A DNA stretch of 64,000 nt from Streptomyces monomycini (GCF_022271435.1 NZ_JAFIQY010000036.1:26411-90410), one strand, 5' to 3'; shown: positions 8,842 to 17,167, numbered from the stretch's first letter. Notes: generated from the sequence alone by a model not told the origin. Program-made: numbers and translations.

Positions 8842-10094
8842 CAAAGCTGCCGGGCCTCCTCGACACAGAGGCGATCCGCAAGGACTTCCCGATCCTGGAC
8901 CGACGGATCCATGACGGGAAGAAGGTCGTGTACCTGGACAACGCGGCCACCTCCCAGAAGCCCCGCCAGGTGCTCGACGCGCTGAACGGGTACTACGAGC
9001 GCTACAACGCCAACGTCCACCGCGGCGTGCACGTGCTCGCCGAGGAGGCCACGGCGCTGTACGAGGGCGCGCGCGACAAGGTCGCCGCCTTCGTCAACGC
9101 GCCCAGCCGCGACGAGGTGATCTTCACCAAGAACGCCTCGGAGTCGCTCAACCTCGTGGCCAACATGCTCGGCTGGGCGGACGAGCCGTACCGGGTCGAC
9201 CACGACACCGAGATCGTCATCACCGAGATGGAGCACCACTCCAACATCGTGCCGTGGCAGCTGCTCTCGCAGCGCACCGGCGCGAAGCTGAAGTGGTTCG
9301 GGCTGACCGACGACGGCCGGCTCGACCTGGACACGATCGACGAGGTCATCACCGACCGCACGAAGATCGTCTCCTTCACGCTCGTCTCCAACCTGCTGGG
9401 CACCGTCAACCCGGTCGAGGCGATCATCCGCCGCGCCCAGGAGGTCGGCGCGCTGGTCTGCATCGACGCCTCGCAGGCCGCCCCGCACATGGTGCTGGAC
9501 GTGCAGGCCCTCCAGGCCGACTTCGTGGCCTTCACCGGCCACAAGATGTGCGGCCCGACCGGCATCGGCGTCCTGTGGGGCCGCCAGGAACTCCTGGAGG
9601 ACCTCCCCCCGTTCCTGGGTGGCGGCGAGATGATCGAGACCGTCTCGATGCACTCCTCGACCTATGCCCCCGCGCCCCACAAGTTCGAGGCGGGCACGCC
9701 CCCGATCGCGCAGGCCGTCGGCCTCGGCGCGGCCGTGGACTACCTCACCTCGATCGGCATGGAGAACATCGCCGCGCACGAGCACGCGATCACCGAGTAC
9801 GCCGTCCAGCGGCTGCTGGAGGTCCCGGACCTGCGCATCATCGGTCCCGCCACGGCCGAGGACCGCGGCGCGACGATCTCCTTCACGCTCGGTGACATCC
9901 ACCCGCACGACGTGGGCCAGGTGCTGGACGAGCAGGGCATCGCGGTCCGGGTCGGCCACCACTGCGCGCGGCCGGTCTGCCTGCGGTACGGAATTCCCGC
10001 GACCACGCGGGCGTCTTTCTACCTGTACTCCACTCCGGCCGAGGTCGACGCCCTCGTCGAGGGGCTGGAGCACGTCCGTAACTTCTTCGGATGA
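8838..10094 (+). CDS. sufS: Cysteine desulfurase SufS
   Basis: This 418-residue class V PLP enzyme mobilises sulfur from cysteine. Residues seen include H133 (MEHHSN), D210-A-S-Q (cofactor ring), the Schiff-base lysine K236 in TGHKMCGPTG, and the persulfide cysteine C376 in RVGHHCARP. These define a group II (SufS) desulfurase. The GTG start at 8838 overlaps the sufC stop. sufU follows 20 bp downstream, consistent with SufU being its sulfur acceptor. Confidence 0.97.
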   Translation: MTKLPGLLDTEAIRKDFPILDRRIHDGKKVVYLDNAATSQKPRQVLDALNGYYERYNANVHRGVHVLAEEATALYEGARDKVAAFVNAPSRDEVIFTKNASESLNLVANMLGWADEPYRVDHDTEIVITEMEHHSNIVPWQLLSQRTGAKLKWFGLTDDGRLDLDTIDEVITDRTKIVSFTLVSNLLGTVNPVEAIIRRAQEVGALVCIDASQAAPHMVLDVQALQADFVAFTGHKMCGPTGIGVLWGRQELLEDLPPFLGGGEMIETVSMHSSTYAPAPHKFEAGTPPIAQAVGLGAAVDYLTSIGMENIAAHEHAITEYAVQRLLEVPDLRIIGPATAEDRGATISFTLGDIHPHDVGQVLDEQGIAVRVGHHCARPVCLRYGIPATTRASFYLYSTPAEVDALVEGLEHVRNFFG

Positions 10095-10114
10095 GGACGA
10101 GGACTGACTGAGCC

Positions 10115-10573
10115 GTGAAGCTGGATTCCATGTACCAGGACGTGATCCTGGACCACTACAAGCACCCGCACGGGCGTGGTCTTCGGGACGGCGACGCCGA
10201 AGTCCACCACGTCAACCCGACCTGCGGTGACGAGATCACCCTGCGCGTACGGCTCGACGGTGCGACCGTGGAAGACGTGTCGTACGAGGGCCAGGGCTGC
10301 TCCATCAGCCAGGCCAGCGCGTCCGTGCTCAACGACCTGCTGGTCGGCAAGGAGCTGGGCGAGGCGCAGAAGATCCAGGAGACCTTCCTGGAGCTGATGC
10401 AGTCCCGCGGCCAGCTGGAGCCGGACGACGCGATGGAGGAGGTGCTGGAGGACGCCGTCGCGTTCGCCGGCGTCTCGAAGTACCCGGCCCGCGTCAAGTG
10501 CGCCCTGCTGAGCTGGATGGCTTGGAAGGACGCCACCGCCAAGGCCCTCTCCGAGGAGGCGAAAACCGCATGA
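10115..10573 (+). CDS. sufU: Zinc-dependent sulfurtransferase/scaffold SufU
   Basis: The protein has 152 residues from the GTG at 10115. It carries the IscU-fold triad of cysteines C37 (with D39 in CGD), C62 (GQGCSIS) and C129 (VKCALLSW). The roughly 20-residue insertion between the second and third cysteine distinguishes SufU from IscU. In Gram-positive bacteria SufU binds zinc and accepts persulfide from SufS. The start codon is preceded by GAGGACGAGGACTGA. The 3' end overlaps sufT by 4 bp. Confidence 0.95.
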   Translation: MKLDSMYQDVILDHYKHPHGRGLRDGDAEVHHVNPTCGDEITLRVRLDGATVEDVSYEGQGCSISQASASVLNDLLVGKELGEAQKIQETFLELMQSRGQLEPDDAMEEVLEDAVAFAGVSKYPARVKCALLSWMAWKDATAKALSEEAKTA

Positions 10574-10905
10574 CCGACAACGCAGTGACCACCAAGCCGG
10601 CCTCGGAGGAAGAGGTCCGCGAGGCCCTTTACGACGTGGTCGACCCCGAGCTGGGCATCGACGTCGTCAACCTGGGCCTGATCTACGGCATCCACGTGGA
10701 CGACGCCAACATCGCCACCATCGACATGACGCTCACCTCGGCGGCCTGCCCGCTGACCGACGTCATCGAGGACCAGGCGAAGTCCGCCACGGACGGCATC
10801 GTCAACGAGCTGAAGATCAACTGGGTCTGGATGCCGCCGTGGGGCCCGGACAAAATCACCGATGACGGGCGTGAGCAGCTGCGGGCGCTCGGCTTCAACG
10901 TCTGA
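10570..10905 (+). CDS. sufT: MIP18/DUF59 metal-sulfur cluster assembly factor (SufT)
   Basis: This 111-residue DUF59 protein is the last gene of the suf operon. The conserved core DVVDPELGIDVVNLGLIY and the cysteine in TSAACPLTD are intact; the C-terminus WMPPWGPDKITDDGREQL is the normal PaaD/SufT ending. The ATG at 10570 lies in the sufU stop and replaces the longer frame from 10498, which would run through sufU. A perfect 16-bp hairpin 30 bp downstream ends the operon. The family role is in maturation or targeting of Fe-S proteins. Confidence 0.93.
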   Translation: MTDNAVTTKPASEEEVREALYDVVDPELGIDVVNLGLIYGIHVDDANIATIDMTLTSAACPLTDVIEDQAKSATDGIVNELKINWVWMPPWGPDKITDDGREQLRALGFNV

Positions 10906-10934
10906 TCTTTCCGGTTCCCCCAGGGAACATTTCG

Positions 10935-10973
10935 CGGCTGTGCCCGCCGGGATTTCTCCGGCGGGCACAGCCG
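10935..10973 (+). terminator. suf operon terminator hairpin
   Basis: There is a perfect 16-bp stem (10935-10950 with 10958-10973), a 7-nt loop (GATTTCT), and TTTT immediately after. It is placed 30 bp after sufT. A close copy of this hairpin recurs at 14498-14534. Confidence 0.85.
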
Positions 10974-11181
10974 TTTTCGAATTCCGGGCGCGCGGCGGAA
11001 AACGCGACATGTGCCCCGGAAAGATTTCCTCCGGTATGCCGTCCCGGATGGCCCCCGCCCTGCCGGTGCGAACGACCGGAACAATGCTTACTTCCGCGCT
11101 CCTCGGCTGTAATGCTCGTCGGCGTTCCGTACCCTTCGGCACCGGCCGGAGGGTGTCTTCGTCGCAGCGGAAGGACGCTCC

Positions 11182-11541
11182 ATGAGGAGAACCGGGCGAT
11201 TAGTGACACGGGCTGCCGTGGTGATCGCGGGGGTCGCCATAGCAGCGGGATCCACCACCGCCTTCGCGGACATGGACCGCTACACCTCGGGTGCGCACTC
11301 GTGGCGCACGGGCGGCGGGAAGCAGGTCGGCCTCCAGGACACCAAGGGAGACGGCAACTCGGTGAAGGCCGAGTACAACCGCAACCGGCCCAGCAACTCG
11401 CTGTACACCCTGTGGAACCACAGCGGCCGAGGCACCAAGGTGTACAGCAACAAGGGCGGCACGGTGTGGGACATGCGCGTCTGCACGGAGATCGACAAAT
11501 GGCCGGACGACTGCTCCAACTGGTGGAGCGACGACCACTGA
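11182..11541 (+). CDS. Small secreted protein
   Basis: The protein has 119 residues. A clear signal peptide is visible: basic RRTGRLVTR, hydrophobic AAVVIAGVAIAAG, and cleavage expected after TAFA around residue 29. The mature part is about 90 residues, rich in Gly, Asn, Ser and Trp, with two cysteines near the end (MRVCTEI and PDDCSNW) that could form a disulfide. No enzymatic motif is recognised. The ATG has GGAAGGA 7 nt upstream. It is followed by its own hairpin and then by an ABC transporter pair in the same direction, so it may be cargo or a signal for that transporter; that link is inference. Confidence 0.8.
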   Translation: MRRTGRLVTRAAVVIAGVAIAAGSTTAFADMDRYTSGAHSWRTGGGKQVGLQDTKGDGNSVKAEYNRNRPSNSLYTLWNHSGRGTKVYSNKGGTVWDMRVCTEIDKWPDDCSNWWSDDH

Positions 11542-11565
11542 GCCGTAACGGCCTGCTCTGCCAGA

Positions 11566-11599
11566 GCGCTGCCCGGGATCTTCTCCGCCCGGGCAGCGC
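11566..11599 (+). terminator. Hairpin after the secreted-protein gene
   Basis: A 12-bp perfect stem pairs 11566-11577 with 11588-11599 around a 10-nt loop. The sequence after it is only weakly T-rich, so partial read-through into the ABC genes is possible. Confidence 0.6.
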
Positions 11600-11632
11600 G
11601 TTGCCGATTTCCTTCTCCGAAAGGCGGGCGGC

Positions 11633-12307
11633 GTGACGGAAGCGTTGTTGCCCCTGGACATTCATGCACTGCGGTACGAAGTGGGGGGCCGACGCTTGTT
11701 CGAAGGGCTCGGACTCGCGGTGCGCGCCGGCGAATCGGTGGCCGTCATGGGGCCGTCCGGATCCGGGAAGAGCACTCTCCTCTCCGTCGTCCTGGGGCTG
11801 GTCCGGCCTGACGCGGGAACAGTTTCCGTAGCGGGGCGAAATGTGGCGCGGTTACGGGGTCGCCATCTGACGGAGCACCGGCGGAAGCACATAGGCATGA
11901 TCTTCCAATTCGGAGAACTGCTGCCCGAACTCACTCCCGTGGAAAATGTCGCACTGCCCGCCCTGCTGGACGGCGCGGACCGCGACCGCGCCTATGCCGA
12001 CGGCCGGAAACTCCTGGACGAACTGGGCGTGCCCGCCGCCGGCACGGCGACCGGTGACCTGTCCGGCGGCGAGCGGCAGCGGGTCGCCGTGGCGCGGGCC
12101 CTGATCGGCAGTCCGTCGCTGCTCCTGGCGGACGAACCCACCGGCGCGCTCGACGCGGAGTCGCGGGACCACGTGGCCGGGACGCTGTTCGCCGTACCGG
12201 CCTCACGCCGGTGCGGGCTGCTCGTCGTGACACACGACCCCTTGGTGGCGAACCGGGCCGACCGGGTCATGCACCTGGAACAAGGTGCCCTCGCAGGTGC
12301 GCGGTGA
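11633..12307 (+). CDS. ABC transporter ATP-binding protein, LolD/MacB type
   Basis: This 224-residue ATPase has Walker A GPSGSGKST (about residues 40-48), the signature DLSGGERQRVAVAR (about 140), Walker B LLLADEPTGALD and switch histidine VVTHDP. The EPTGALD motif is typical of ATPases that energise FtsX-domain permeases, and such a permease follows with a GTGA overlap. A rare TTA leucine codon at 11852-11854 suggests bldA-dependent, developmentally timed translation. The GTG at 11633 is chosen because it precedes the conserved domain by a normal distance. Confidence 0.93.
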   Translation: MTEALLPLDIHALRYEVGGRRLFEGLGLAVRAGESVAVMGPSGSGKSTLLSVVLGLVRPDAGTVSVAGRNVARLRGRHLTEHRRKHIGMIFQFGELLPELTPVENVALPALLDGADRDRAYADGRKLLDELGVPAAGTATGDLSGGERQRVAVARALIGSPSLLLADEPTGALDAESRDHVAGTLFAVPASRRCGLLVVTHDPLVANRADRVMHLEQGALAGAR

Positions 12308-14490
12308 AGCACGGCCGGATGCGCCACATGCTGCGCATCGGCCGGGCGGCAGGGCGGTCCGCCGAGGGAGGCCGGGCACGCTCCTTGGCCCTGCTGGCCG
12401 CGACGGCGGTCGTCGCCGTGACGCTCTGCTCGCTGGCCGCCACGGCTGCTACGTGGGAGGGCCGGGAACAGCGGGGGAACGCCCGCGTACCCGCCTTCGC
12501 CGAGCAGGGTGACCGTCCCGCGGCGCTGTGGAGCCGGTACTGGGACGGCTACCAAGGGCGCCAGTTCACCGTGGTCGTCATCGCTCCCCTCACCGAGGAC
12601 GCGCCGTTGCCGCCCGGGGTCGCACGATGGCCGGGCCCCGGTGAGGTGTTCCTGTCGCCGGCGCTGGCCGACGGGCCCGCGAACGAGGACTTCCCCCGCC
12701 GCTACGGCACCCGGGTCGGCACCATCTCGGCCGAAGGGCTGGCATCGCCGGGCGAACGACTGGCCTATGTGCGCCCCACCACGGCCATGCTCGGCACCGC
12801 GCGGATGGAGAAGATCGTCGGGTACGGAGGGCCCGGCCCCGCCTTCGGCGACCTGCGGGTCGTCGGACCACGGTCGTCCATGCTGGCCGTGATCGGCGTA
12901 CTGCTCGGCCTCCCCGCCCTGGGGCTGGCGGCAGCGGCGGCCAGAATGGGTGCCGCCGGAAGAGACCGCCGCGACGCACTGCTGCGCACTCTCGGCGCCG
13001 GCCGGACGGCACGCGCCTGTATGGACATCGGGGCCGCGGTCCGGCCCGTGTGCGCCGGTGCCGCGGTCGCGGCCCTCCTCACGGTGCCGTTCCTGCTGAC
13101 AGACATCGAACTGCCCTGGATCGACTACACGTTGTACGCTCCGGACCTGCGACGAGCCGGCGGGACCCTGGCGGTCGCCGTGGCGGCCTCCGCCCTGGGG
13201 ATGCTCGGCCTGATCCTCCTGCTGCGTCCGGCCGCCGTGCGCCAGGGAACGTCCACCAAACCCCGTGCGGCGGGCAGCGGACTGCTGCGACTGCTGGCCC
13301 TGGGCTCCTGCCCGGCCTTTCTCGTCCTGGCCCTGACATCGAAGAGTTTTGGCGCGCAACGCTCCGCGGCCGCCTACCTGTTCGCGGTCGTCGGCGTGTG
13401 GGCGACCCTCCCCTGGGTGATCGGCTGGACCGCTTCGCGCCTCAGCGGCCGGGCGTCGAGATCACCGCACCGCAGCGGCGACCCGGCACGCCTGATAGCC
13501 GCCCGCACCACCGCGGCCCGCCCCGGCACGGTGGTGCGTCTGGTGGCCGCCATGGTCATCGCCATCGGCGTCGTCGGACAGACCCAGATCATCACCAGCC
13601 TGCTGTTCGCCCGCTCCGGTGACGAGGAACAGCTGAAGTCCGTACAAGGCCGGACCATGGCGCTCGTGCAGACGTCGGCCACGCGGCTCACGGACGCCTT
13701 CACCGGCGCGCTTCCCGCCGGGGCGCACGCCGTCGCCGTCAGCGCGGGAGACATCCGGCCGGACGGTTCCAGCGGCAGCCGGATCCTCCAGGGGCCGTGC
13801 GACAGCCTTCGCGCACTACGACTGCCGTGCCCTGCCGCCGGACAGGAGGCGCACGTACCGTACGGTGACCTCGACCAGCGCTTGCGCGTGTCCGGCTACC
13901 AGAGTTTCGGTCCGACGCCCGCCATCGTCCGTACCGGGCCGGTCGTCGCCGTCAACCGGTCCGAGGGGTTACAGGCCGTCGTGTTCACCGACAGCGACAA
14001 GCCCATGGACATCCCGGCCGTCAAACGCGCCGCGCACCTCCACCTGAGTGTGAAGGCCCTCGCCGAGCCGGTGGCCGAGGACGGAGCGAAGTCCTTCGCC
14101 GTCGGATACCACTCCCGGTGGATTCCCTTCCTCGGCACCATCGGCACGGTCGTCCTGCTGACCGCCATGGCACTCGCGTCGCTCTCCGAATTCCTGCGCT
14201 TCTCGCAGACCCTCGCCCCGCTCACCGTGCTCACCGGCCGGAGCAGGATCTTCCACACGACGGCGTTCTGGTGCCTGGGAGCCCCGCTCCTGGGCGCGGG
14301 CGCGGTCGGCGCCGTCGCGCACGTCATCCTGGTCCAGCCCGTCACGGGGGGAGAAGGCGGCGCGACCCTGTCCTGGAACCTGGTCACGGCCGTCCTGCTG
14401 TCCACGGCACTCTTGGCCGCTGCGGCAACGGTTGCCGGCGGCGCCACGGCCGCTCGCCGCGCGCGGATGTGGCGACCTCGCGCCGACTGA
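12304..14490 (+). CDS. FtsX-domain ABC transporter permease
   Basis: The protein has 728 residues from the GTG overlapping the ATPase stop. An N-terminal membrane helix lies around residues 23-42. A roughly 140-residue extracytoplasmic region follows, then a first block of helices (LAVIGVLLGLPALGLAAAA onward), a central membrane part, a second extracytoplasmic domain (about 455-600), and a C-terminal three-helix FtsX block. This long two-repeat layout matches MacB/LolC-like mechanotransmission permeases of Streptomyces rather than a classical importer. A TTA codon lies at 13969-13971. It probably works with the ATPase in responding to or exporting a peptide or secreted factor; the substrate is unknown. 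Confidence 0.88.
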   Translation: MKHGRMRHMLRIGRAAGRSAEGGRARSLALLAATAVVAVTLCSLAATAATWEGREQRGNARVPAFAEQGDRPAALWSRYWDGYQGRQFTVVVIAPLTEDAPLPPGVARWPGPGEVFLSPALADGPANEDFPRRYGTRVGTISAEGLASPGERLAYVRPTTAMLGTARMEKIVGYGGPGPAFGDLRVVGPRSSMLAVIGVLLGLPALGLAAAAARMGAAGRDRRDALLRTLGAGRTARACMDIGAAVRPVCAGAAVAALLTVPFLLTDIELPWIDYTLYAPDLRRAGGTLAVAVAASALGMLGLILLLRPAAVRQGTSTKPRAAGSGLLRLLALGSCPAFLVLALTSKSFGAQRSAAAYLFAVVGVWATLPWVIGWTASRLSGRASRSPHRSGDPARLIAARTTAARPGTVVRLVAAMVIAIGVVGQTQIITSLLFARSGDEEQLKSVQGRTMALVQTSATRLTDAFTGALPAGAHAVAVSAGDIRPDGSSGSRILQGPCDSLRALRLPCPAAGQEAHVPYGDLDQRLRVSGYQSFGPTPAIVRTGPVVAVNRSEGLQAVVFTDSDKPMDIPAVKRAAHLHLSVKALAEPVAEDGAKSFAVGYHSRWIPFLGTIGTVVLLTAMALASLSEFLRFSQTLAPLTVLTGRSRIFHTTAFWCLGAPLLGAGAVGAVAHVILVQPVTGGEGGATLSWNLVTAVLLSTALLAAAATVAGGATAARRARMWRPRAD

Positions 14491-14497
14491 TCAGGAG

Positions 14498-14534
14498 CGG
14501 CTGTGCCCCCGGGGTTCTCCGGCGGGCACAGCCG
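14498..14534. terminator. Bidirectional terminator, near-copy of the suf terminator
   Basis: Arms at 14498-14512 and 14519-14534 form an 11-bp perfect outer stem with a one-base bulge near the loop, followed by TTT. It serves convergent genes on both sides. The 3' half is identical to that of the hairpin at 10935-10973. Confidence 0.8.
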
Positions 14535-14543
14535 TTTCCGCGT

Positions 14544-14768
14544 CTACTTGCTCGCCACCCGGAAGACCTCGGTCATCTGCATCGCGGTGACGATGTTGAT
14601 ACGCCCGGTCTCGATGAGGTGTGCGGGCGCGCCCAGCCCGGCGACCGGGTGCGGGTCCAGCCGGAGGCTGGGGAACTGGATGCCGACCGCGCGGGCGGCT
14701 TCGCCGAGGTCGCACATGATTTCGCGGGCGGTTTCGGCGGGGGAGAGCTTTTCGAAGCGGCTGTTCAC
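14544..14768 (-). CDS. Small conserved protein divergent to XRE regulator
   Basis: The protein has 74 residues, beginning MNSRFEKLSPAETAREIM. It is a short helical Streptomyces protein of the sort usually found divergently beside DUF5753 XRE regulators, as here. No signal peptide and no catalytic motif are visible. The start at 14768 has CTACGGAGG upstream on the minus strand (a good ribosome site). It shares a promoter region of about 120 bp with the regulator at 14888. Function unknown; an accessory role in the regulator system is inferred from the recurrent pairing. Confidence 0.75.
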   Translation of the reverse strand: MNSRFEKLSPAETAREIMCDLGEAARAVGIQFPSLRLDPHPVAGLGAPAHLIETGRINIVTAMQMTEVFRVASK

Positions 14769-14887
14769 GCGCGGTACCTCCGTAGGGGGGCGGGTGGTTG
14801 TTTCCGCTTACAGAGTGGACTCGCGCGCGTACGCTCGCCAGTAAGTAGGGCGTGACAGAAAACGGGTCACACAAGGGAGTTGCCCGT

Positions 14888-15712
14888 ATGGCCGGTATGC
14901 GCATTCCGAAGTCCCGTACGGCCTACGGAGAGGAGTTGAAAGCGCAGCGGGAGGCGGCCGGCCTCACCCAGGAAAAGCTCAGCGAACTGGCCATCATGTC
15001 CCGCACGCACATCGCTCACATCGAGGCGGGGCGCCGCAAGCCTTCGTCGGACGATGCGCGGCGTCTGGACCAAGTGCTGGGGACGAGTGGCGTTCTCGCC
15101 CGTTTTCTGCCGACGCTCGACGGGAAGCTCATAGCCGATGATTTCGAGCAGGTGAGGCTGTTCGAGCAGCAAACCACGATGATTCGCGAGTACGGGGCCA
15201 CATTGGTGCCCGGCTTGCTCCAAACCGAGGCGTACGCACGTGCGGTTTTCGCGTCGTTCTTTCCGCCGAAGAGCCGCGAGCAATGTGACAACGCGGTCGT
15301 CACTCGGCTGCGGCGCGCCAAGGTTCTCGATGCTCCGAACCCGCCCGTGCTGTGGGAACTCATTGACGAAGCGGTGTTGCGCCGACCAGTCGGGGGGCCA
15401 GCTGTCATGGCTGCTCAGCTGCGCCACATTGGGGAGTTGGGTGATCGTGAGCGTGTCCGCCTGCACGTTCTCCCCTTCTCGGTCGGCGCGCACCCGTTGC
15501 TGGAAAGCGACCTCATGCTCCTGTGCTTCGACGACGCGCCGCCCATCGCCTACGTGGAGGCGCTGTACACCGGAGCCCTGCACGATGATCCGGTATTAGT
15601 GCGCAACGGGCAGACCGCCTACGCTCTCGCCCTGAGCGATGCCATGTCGCATGCAGACTCGCTGGCCCTGATCAAGTCTGTTGCGGAGGAGTACGAACAT
15701 GATGAGCGATGA
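14888..15712 (+). CDS. XRE-family transcriptional regulator with DUF5753 domain
   Basis: The protein has 274 residues. An N-terminal HTH_3 domain (about residues 10-65; AQREAAGLTQEKLSELAIMS) is followed by the DUF5753 ligand-type domain (from about residue 95, with YGATLVPGLLQTEAYAR and the ESDLMLLCFDD core). This is the common Streptomyces regulator class that pairs with a small downstream DUF397 gene. The ATG at 14888 has AAGGGAG 7-8 nt upstream and is preferred over the GTG at 14852. A rare TTA codon at 15596-15598 suggests bldA control. The 3' end overlaps the next small gene by 14 bp. Confidence 0.9.
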   Translation: MAGMRIPKSRTAYGEELKAQREAAGLTQEKLSELAIMSRTHIAHIEAGRRKPSSDDARRLDQVLGTSGVLARFLPTLDGKLIADDFEQVRLFEQQTTMIREYGATLVPGLLQTEAYARAVFASFFPPKSREQCDNAVVTRLRRAKVLDAPNPPVLWELIDEAVLRRPVGGPAVMAAQLRHIGELGDRERVRLHVLPFSVGAHPLLESDLMLLCFDDAPPIAYVEALYTGALHDDPVLVRNGQTAYALALSDAMSHADSLALIKSVAEEYEHDER

Positions 15713-15854
15713 GCGCGTCGTCGCGGAGGCCGTTTGCTGGCGACATGTCGTACATCGAGTCGAGGGCGGTGGCAGTGAGGGGTGCCGCCTAGCGGTGGCG
15801 GAGGGGGTGGCCGGGTTCGTCGGCGCCCTCAACCGCGGCGACTTCTCCACCTGA
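15699..15854 (+). CDS. Short DUF397-like protein, internally shortened
   Basis: This 51-residue frame starts at ATGATG inside the 3' end of the XRE gene and has GGAGGAG 10 nt upstream. It begins MMSDERVVAEAVCWRHVV and ends with AGFVGALNRGDFST, which resembles the FVxxVRxGEFD-type end of DUF397 proteins. The usual middle (CVEVA... VRDSK) is missing, and only a GCRLAVAEG stretch joins the ends. DUF397 genes almost always follow DUF5753 regulators, which supports the assignment. It may be a functional short form or a deletion product. Confidence 0.5.
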   Translation: MMSDERVVAEAVCWRHVVHRVEGGGSEGCRLAVAEGVAGFVGALNRGDFST

Positions 15855-15876
15855 TCGCCCCGTCCGCCCTCCTGAC

Positions 15877-15915
15877 ACGGCCATGCCCGCCAGGCACACT
15901 GGCGGACATGGCCGT
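15877..15915 (+). promoter_or_regulatory. 17-bp hairpin enclosing the VOC start codon
   Basis: Arms 15877-15893 and 15899-15915 pair with a single mismatch around a 5-nt loop (GCACA). The ATG at 15908-15910 lies in the 3' arm and TTTCTC follows. It could act as a terminator for the XRE transcript, as a block to translation of the VOC gene, or both. Confidence 0.6.
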
Positions 15916-16273
15916 TTCTCTGTTGCAGCTCTCCATCGACGCGCACGACCTGAAGGGGCTCGCCACCTTCTGGGCCCAGGTGCTGGACTGGCGCATCGTG
16001 TACGAGGACGAGGAAGAAGTGATCATCGCGGTGGACGAGAACGCGCTGCCGGGCATCGGTTTCCTCGCCGTACCGGAGGCGAAGTCGGTGAAGAACCGGC
16101 TGCACATCGAACTCTCGCCGGACGACCAGGCCGCCGAGGTCGAGCGGATCATCGGGCTCGGGGCGCGCCGGGCGGATGTGGGGCAGGGGGACGATGTGTC
16201 GTGGGTGGTGCTGGCAGATCCTGAGGGCAACGAATTCTGCGTGCTGCGGCCGAAGAAGTCGTTGCTGGACTGA
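15908..16273 (+). CDS. VOC (glyoxalase/bleomycin-resistance fold) protein
   Basis: This 121-residue single VOC domain has LLQLSIDAHDLKGLATFWAQ at the N-terminus, the strand NRLHIELSPDD and the C-terminal VLADPEGNEFCVL that close the beta-alpha-beta-beta-beta repeats. Proteins with the DPEGNEFC ending are usually small Streptomyces VOC proteins of unknown substrate, some conferring resistance by binding a drug. The start is fixed by the family N-terminus, although it lies inside a strong hairpin. Neighbours give no pathway clue. Confidence 0.87.
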   Translation: MAVSLLQLSIDAHDLKGLATFWAQVLDWRIVYEDEEEVIIAVDENALPGIGFLAVPEAKSVKNRLHIELSPDDQAAEVERIIGLGARRADVGQGDDVSWVVLADPEGNEFCVLRPKKSLLD

Positions 16274-16279
16274 CCGACG

Positions 16280-17167
16280 TCACCTACCTGCCGGAGTTCT
16301 CTCGACCAGAGTCGTGAGGACCGGCCGGGCATGTGTCCACAGCAGCGCCCCGCCGGCTCCCGGCACGACATGACGACGTGCGCCGGGTATACGTGCAGCG
16401 AGCAGGGCCCCGTTGTCGGGCGAATGGCTGGTGTCCTGCTCGCCGTACCAGATGTCGACCGGGACATGGATCTCGGCGAGCGGGAAGGGCCACCGTCCCA
16501 TCGCCAGGACCGTGTCGCGGGCGTATCCGGCGGCGCCTTGAGCGAATGCCTCGTTCAAGGCCCTTCGGTAACCGGCCGCGAAATCAGGTTCCTGGTACAC
16601 GGCGAGGTCGCACTGCGGGCTTCCGGCCATGACCATGTTCCACATCGCGTCCGCGGTGAAGCTCGCGAACAGCTCTTCGGCGCCGGCCGGATCGCGCGCG
16701 GTCCGCTCGACGAGACCGCGCAGGCCCGGCTCCAGAACGGAAGCGAATTGCGGCGCGGCGACCTCGTCCGCACCGGAGACGACGGCCAGTGCCGAGGCCA
16801 CCCCCGCCGCGGCGCAGGCGAGAGCGAAGGGGGCGCCTTGCGAGTTCCCGACCACAGCCGGGTGCCCCAGCCCACGCAACAGGCAGAGGTGCCGCATGTC
16901 GTCGGCGAACCCGGAGAACGTGCGCCCGGGGGCGGGCGTCGAGGCGCCGAGCCCCGGACGGTCCACGGAGACGAGGCGCACTCCGAGCGCGTCGACAACG
17001 CCCGCGCCGAAGCCCAGCCACCGGCTCGTAGCCGCGCCCGGACACAGCAGAACCGGCACGCCGTCCAGCGGCCCCCACTCGGCCCAGCCGAGCAACCTCC
17101 CGTCAGGCAGAGTGCTCGTGCCCAGCCGATCAGGTGCATCCACATATTCCGACACGATCAACATCAT
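16280..17167 (-). CDS. Alpha/beta hydrolase
   Basis: This 295-residue alpha/beta-hydrolase fold protein has the nucleophile elbow GNSQGAP (Ser about residue 103), the oxyanion region VLLCPGAATS, the acid in the WYGEQDTSHSPDNG segment and a late histidine in RRHVVPGAGG. The start ATGATG at 17167 is preferred; the frame upstream to 17560 runs antisense through the SMR gene. The 3' end lies 6 bp from the convergent VOC gene. The substrate is unknown; small esters or lactones are usual for the family. Confidence 0.87.
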   Translation of the reverse strand: MMLIVSEYVDAPDRLGTSTLPDGRLLGWAEWGPLDGVPVLLCPGAATSRWLGFGAGVVDALGVRLVSVDRPGLGASTPAPGRTFSGFADDMRHLCLLRGLGHPAVVGNSQGAPFALACAAAGVASALAVVSGADEVAAPQFASVLEPGLRGLVERTARDPAGAEELFASFTADAMWNMVMAGSPQCDLAVYQEPDFAAGYRRALNEAFAQGAAGYARDTVLAMGRWPFPLAEIHVPVDIWYGEQDTSHSPDNGALLAARIPGARRHVVPGAGGALLWTHARPVLTTLVERTPAGR

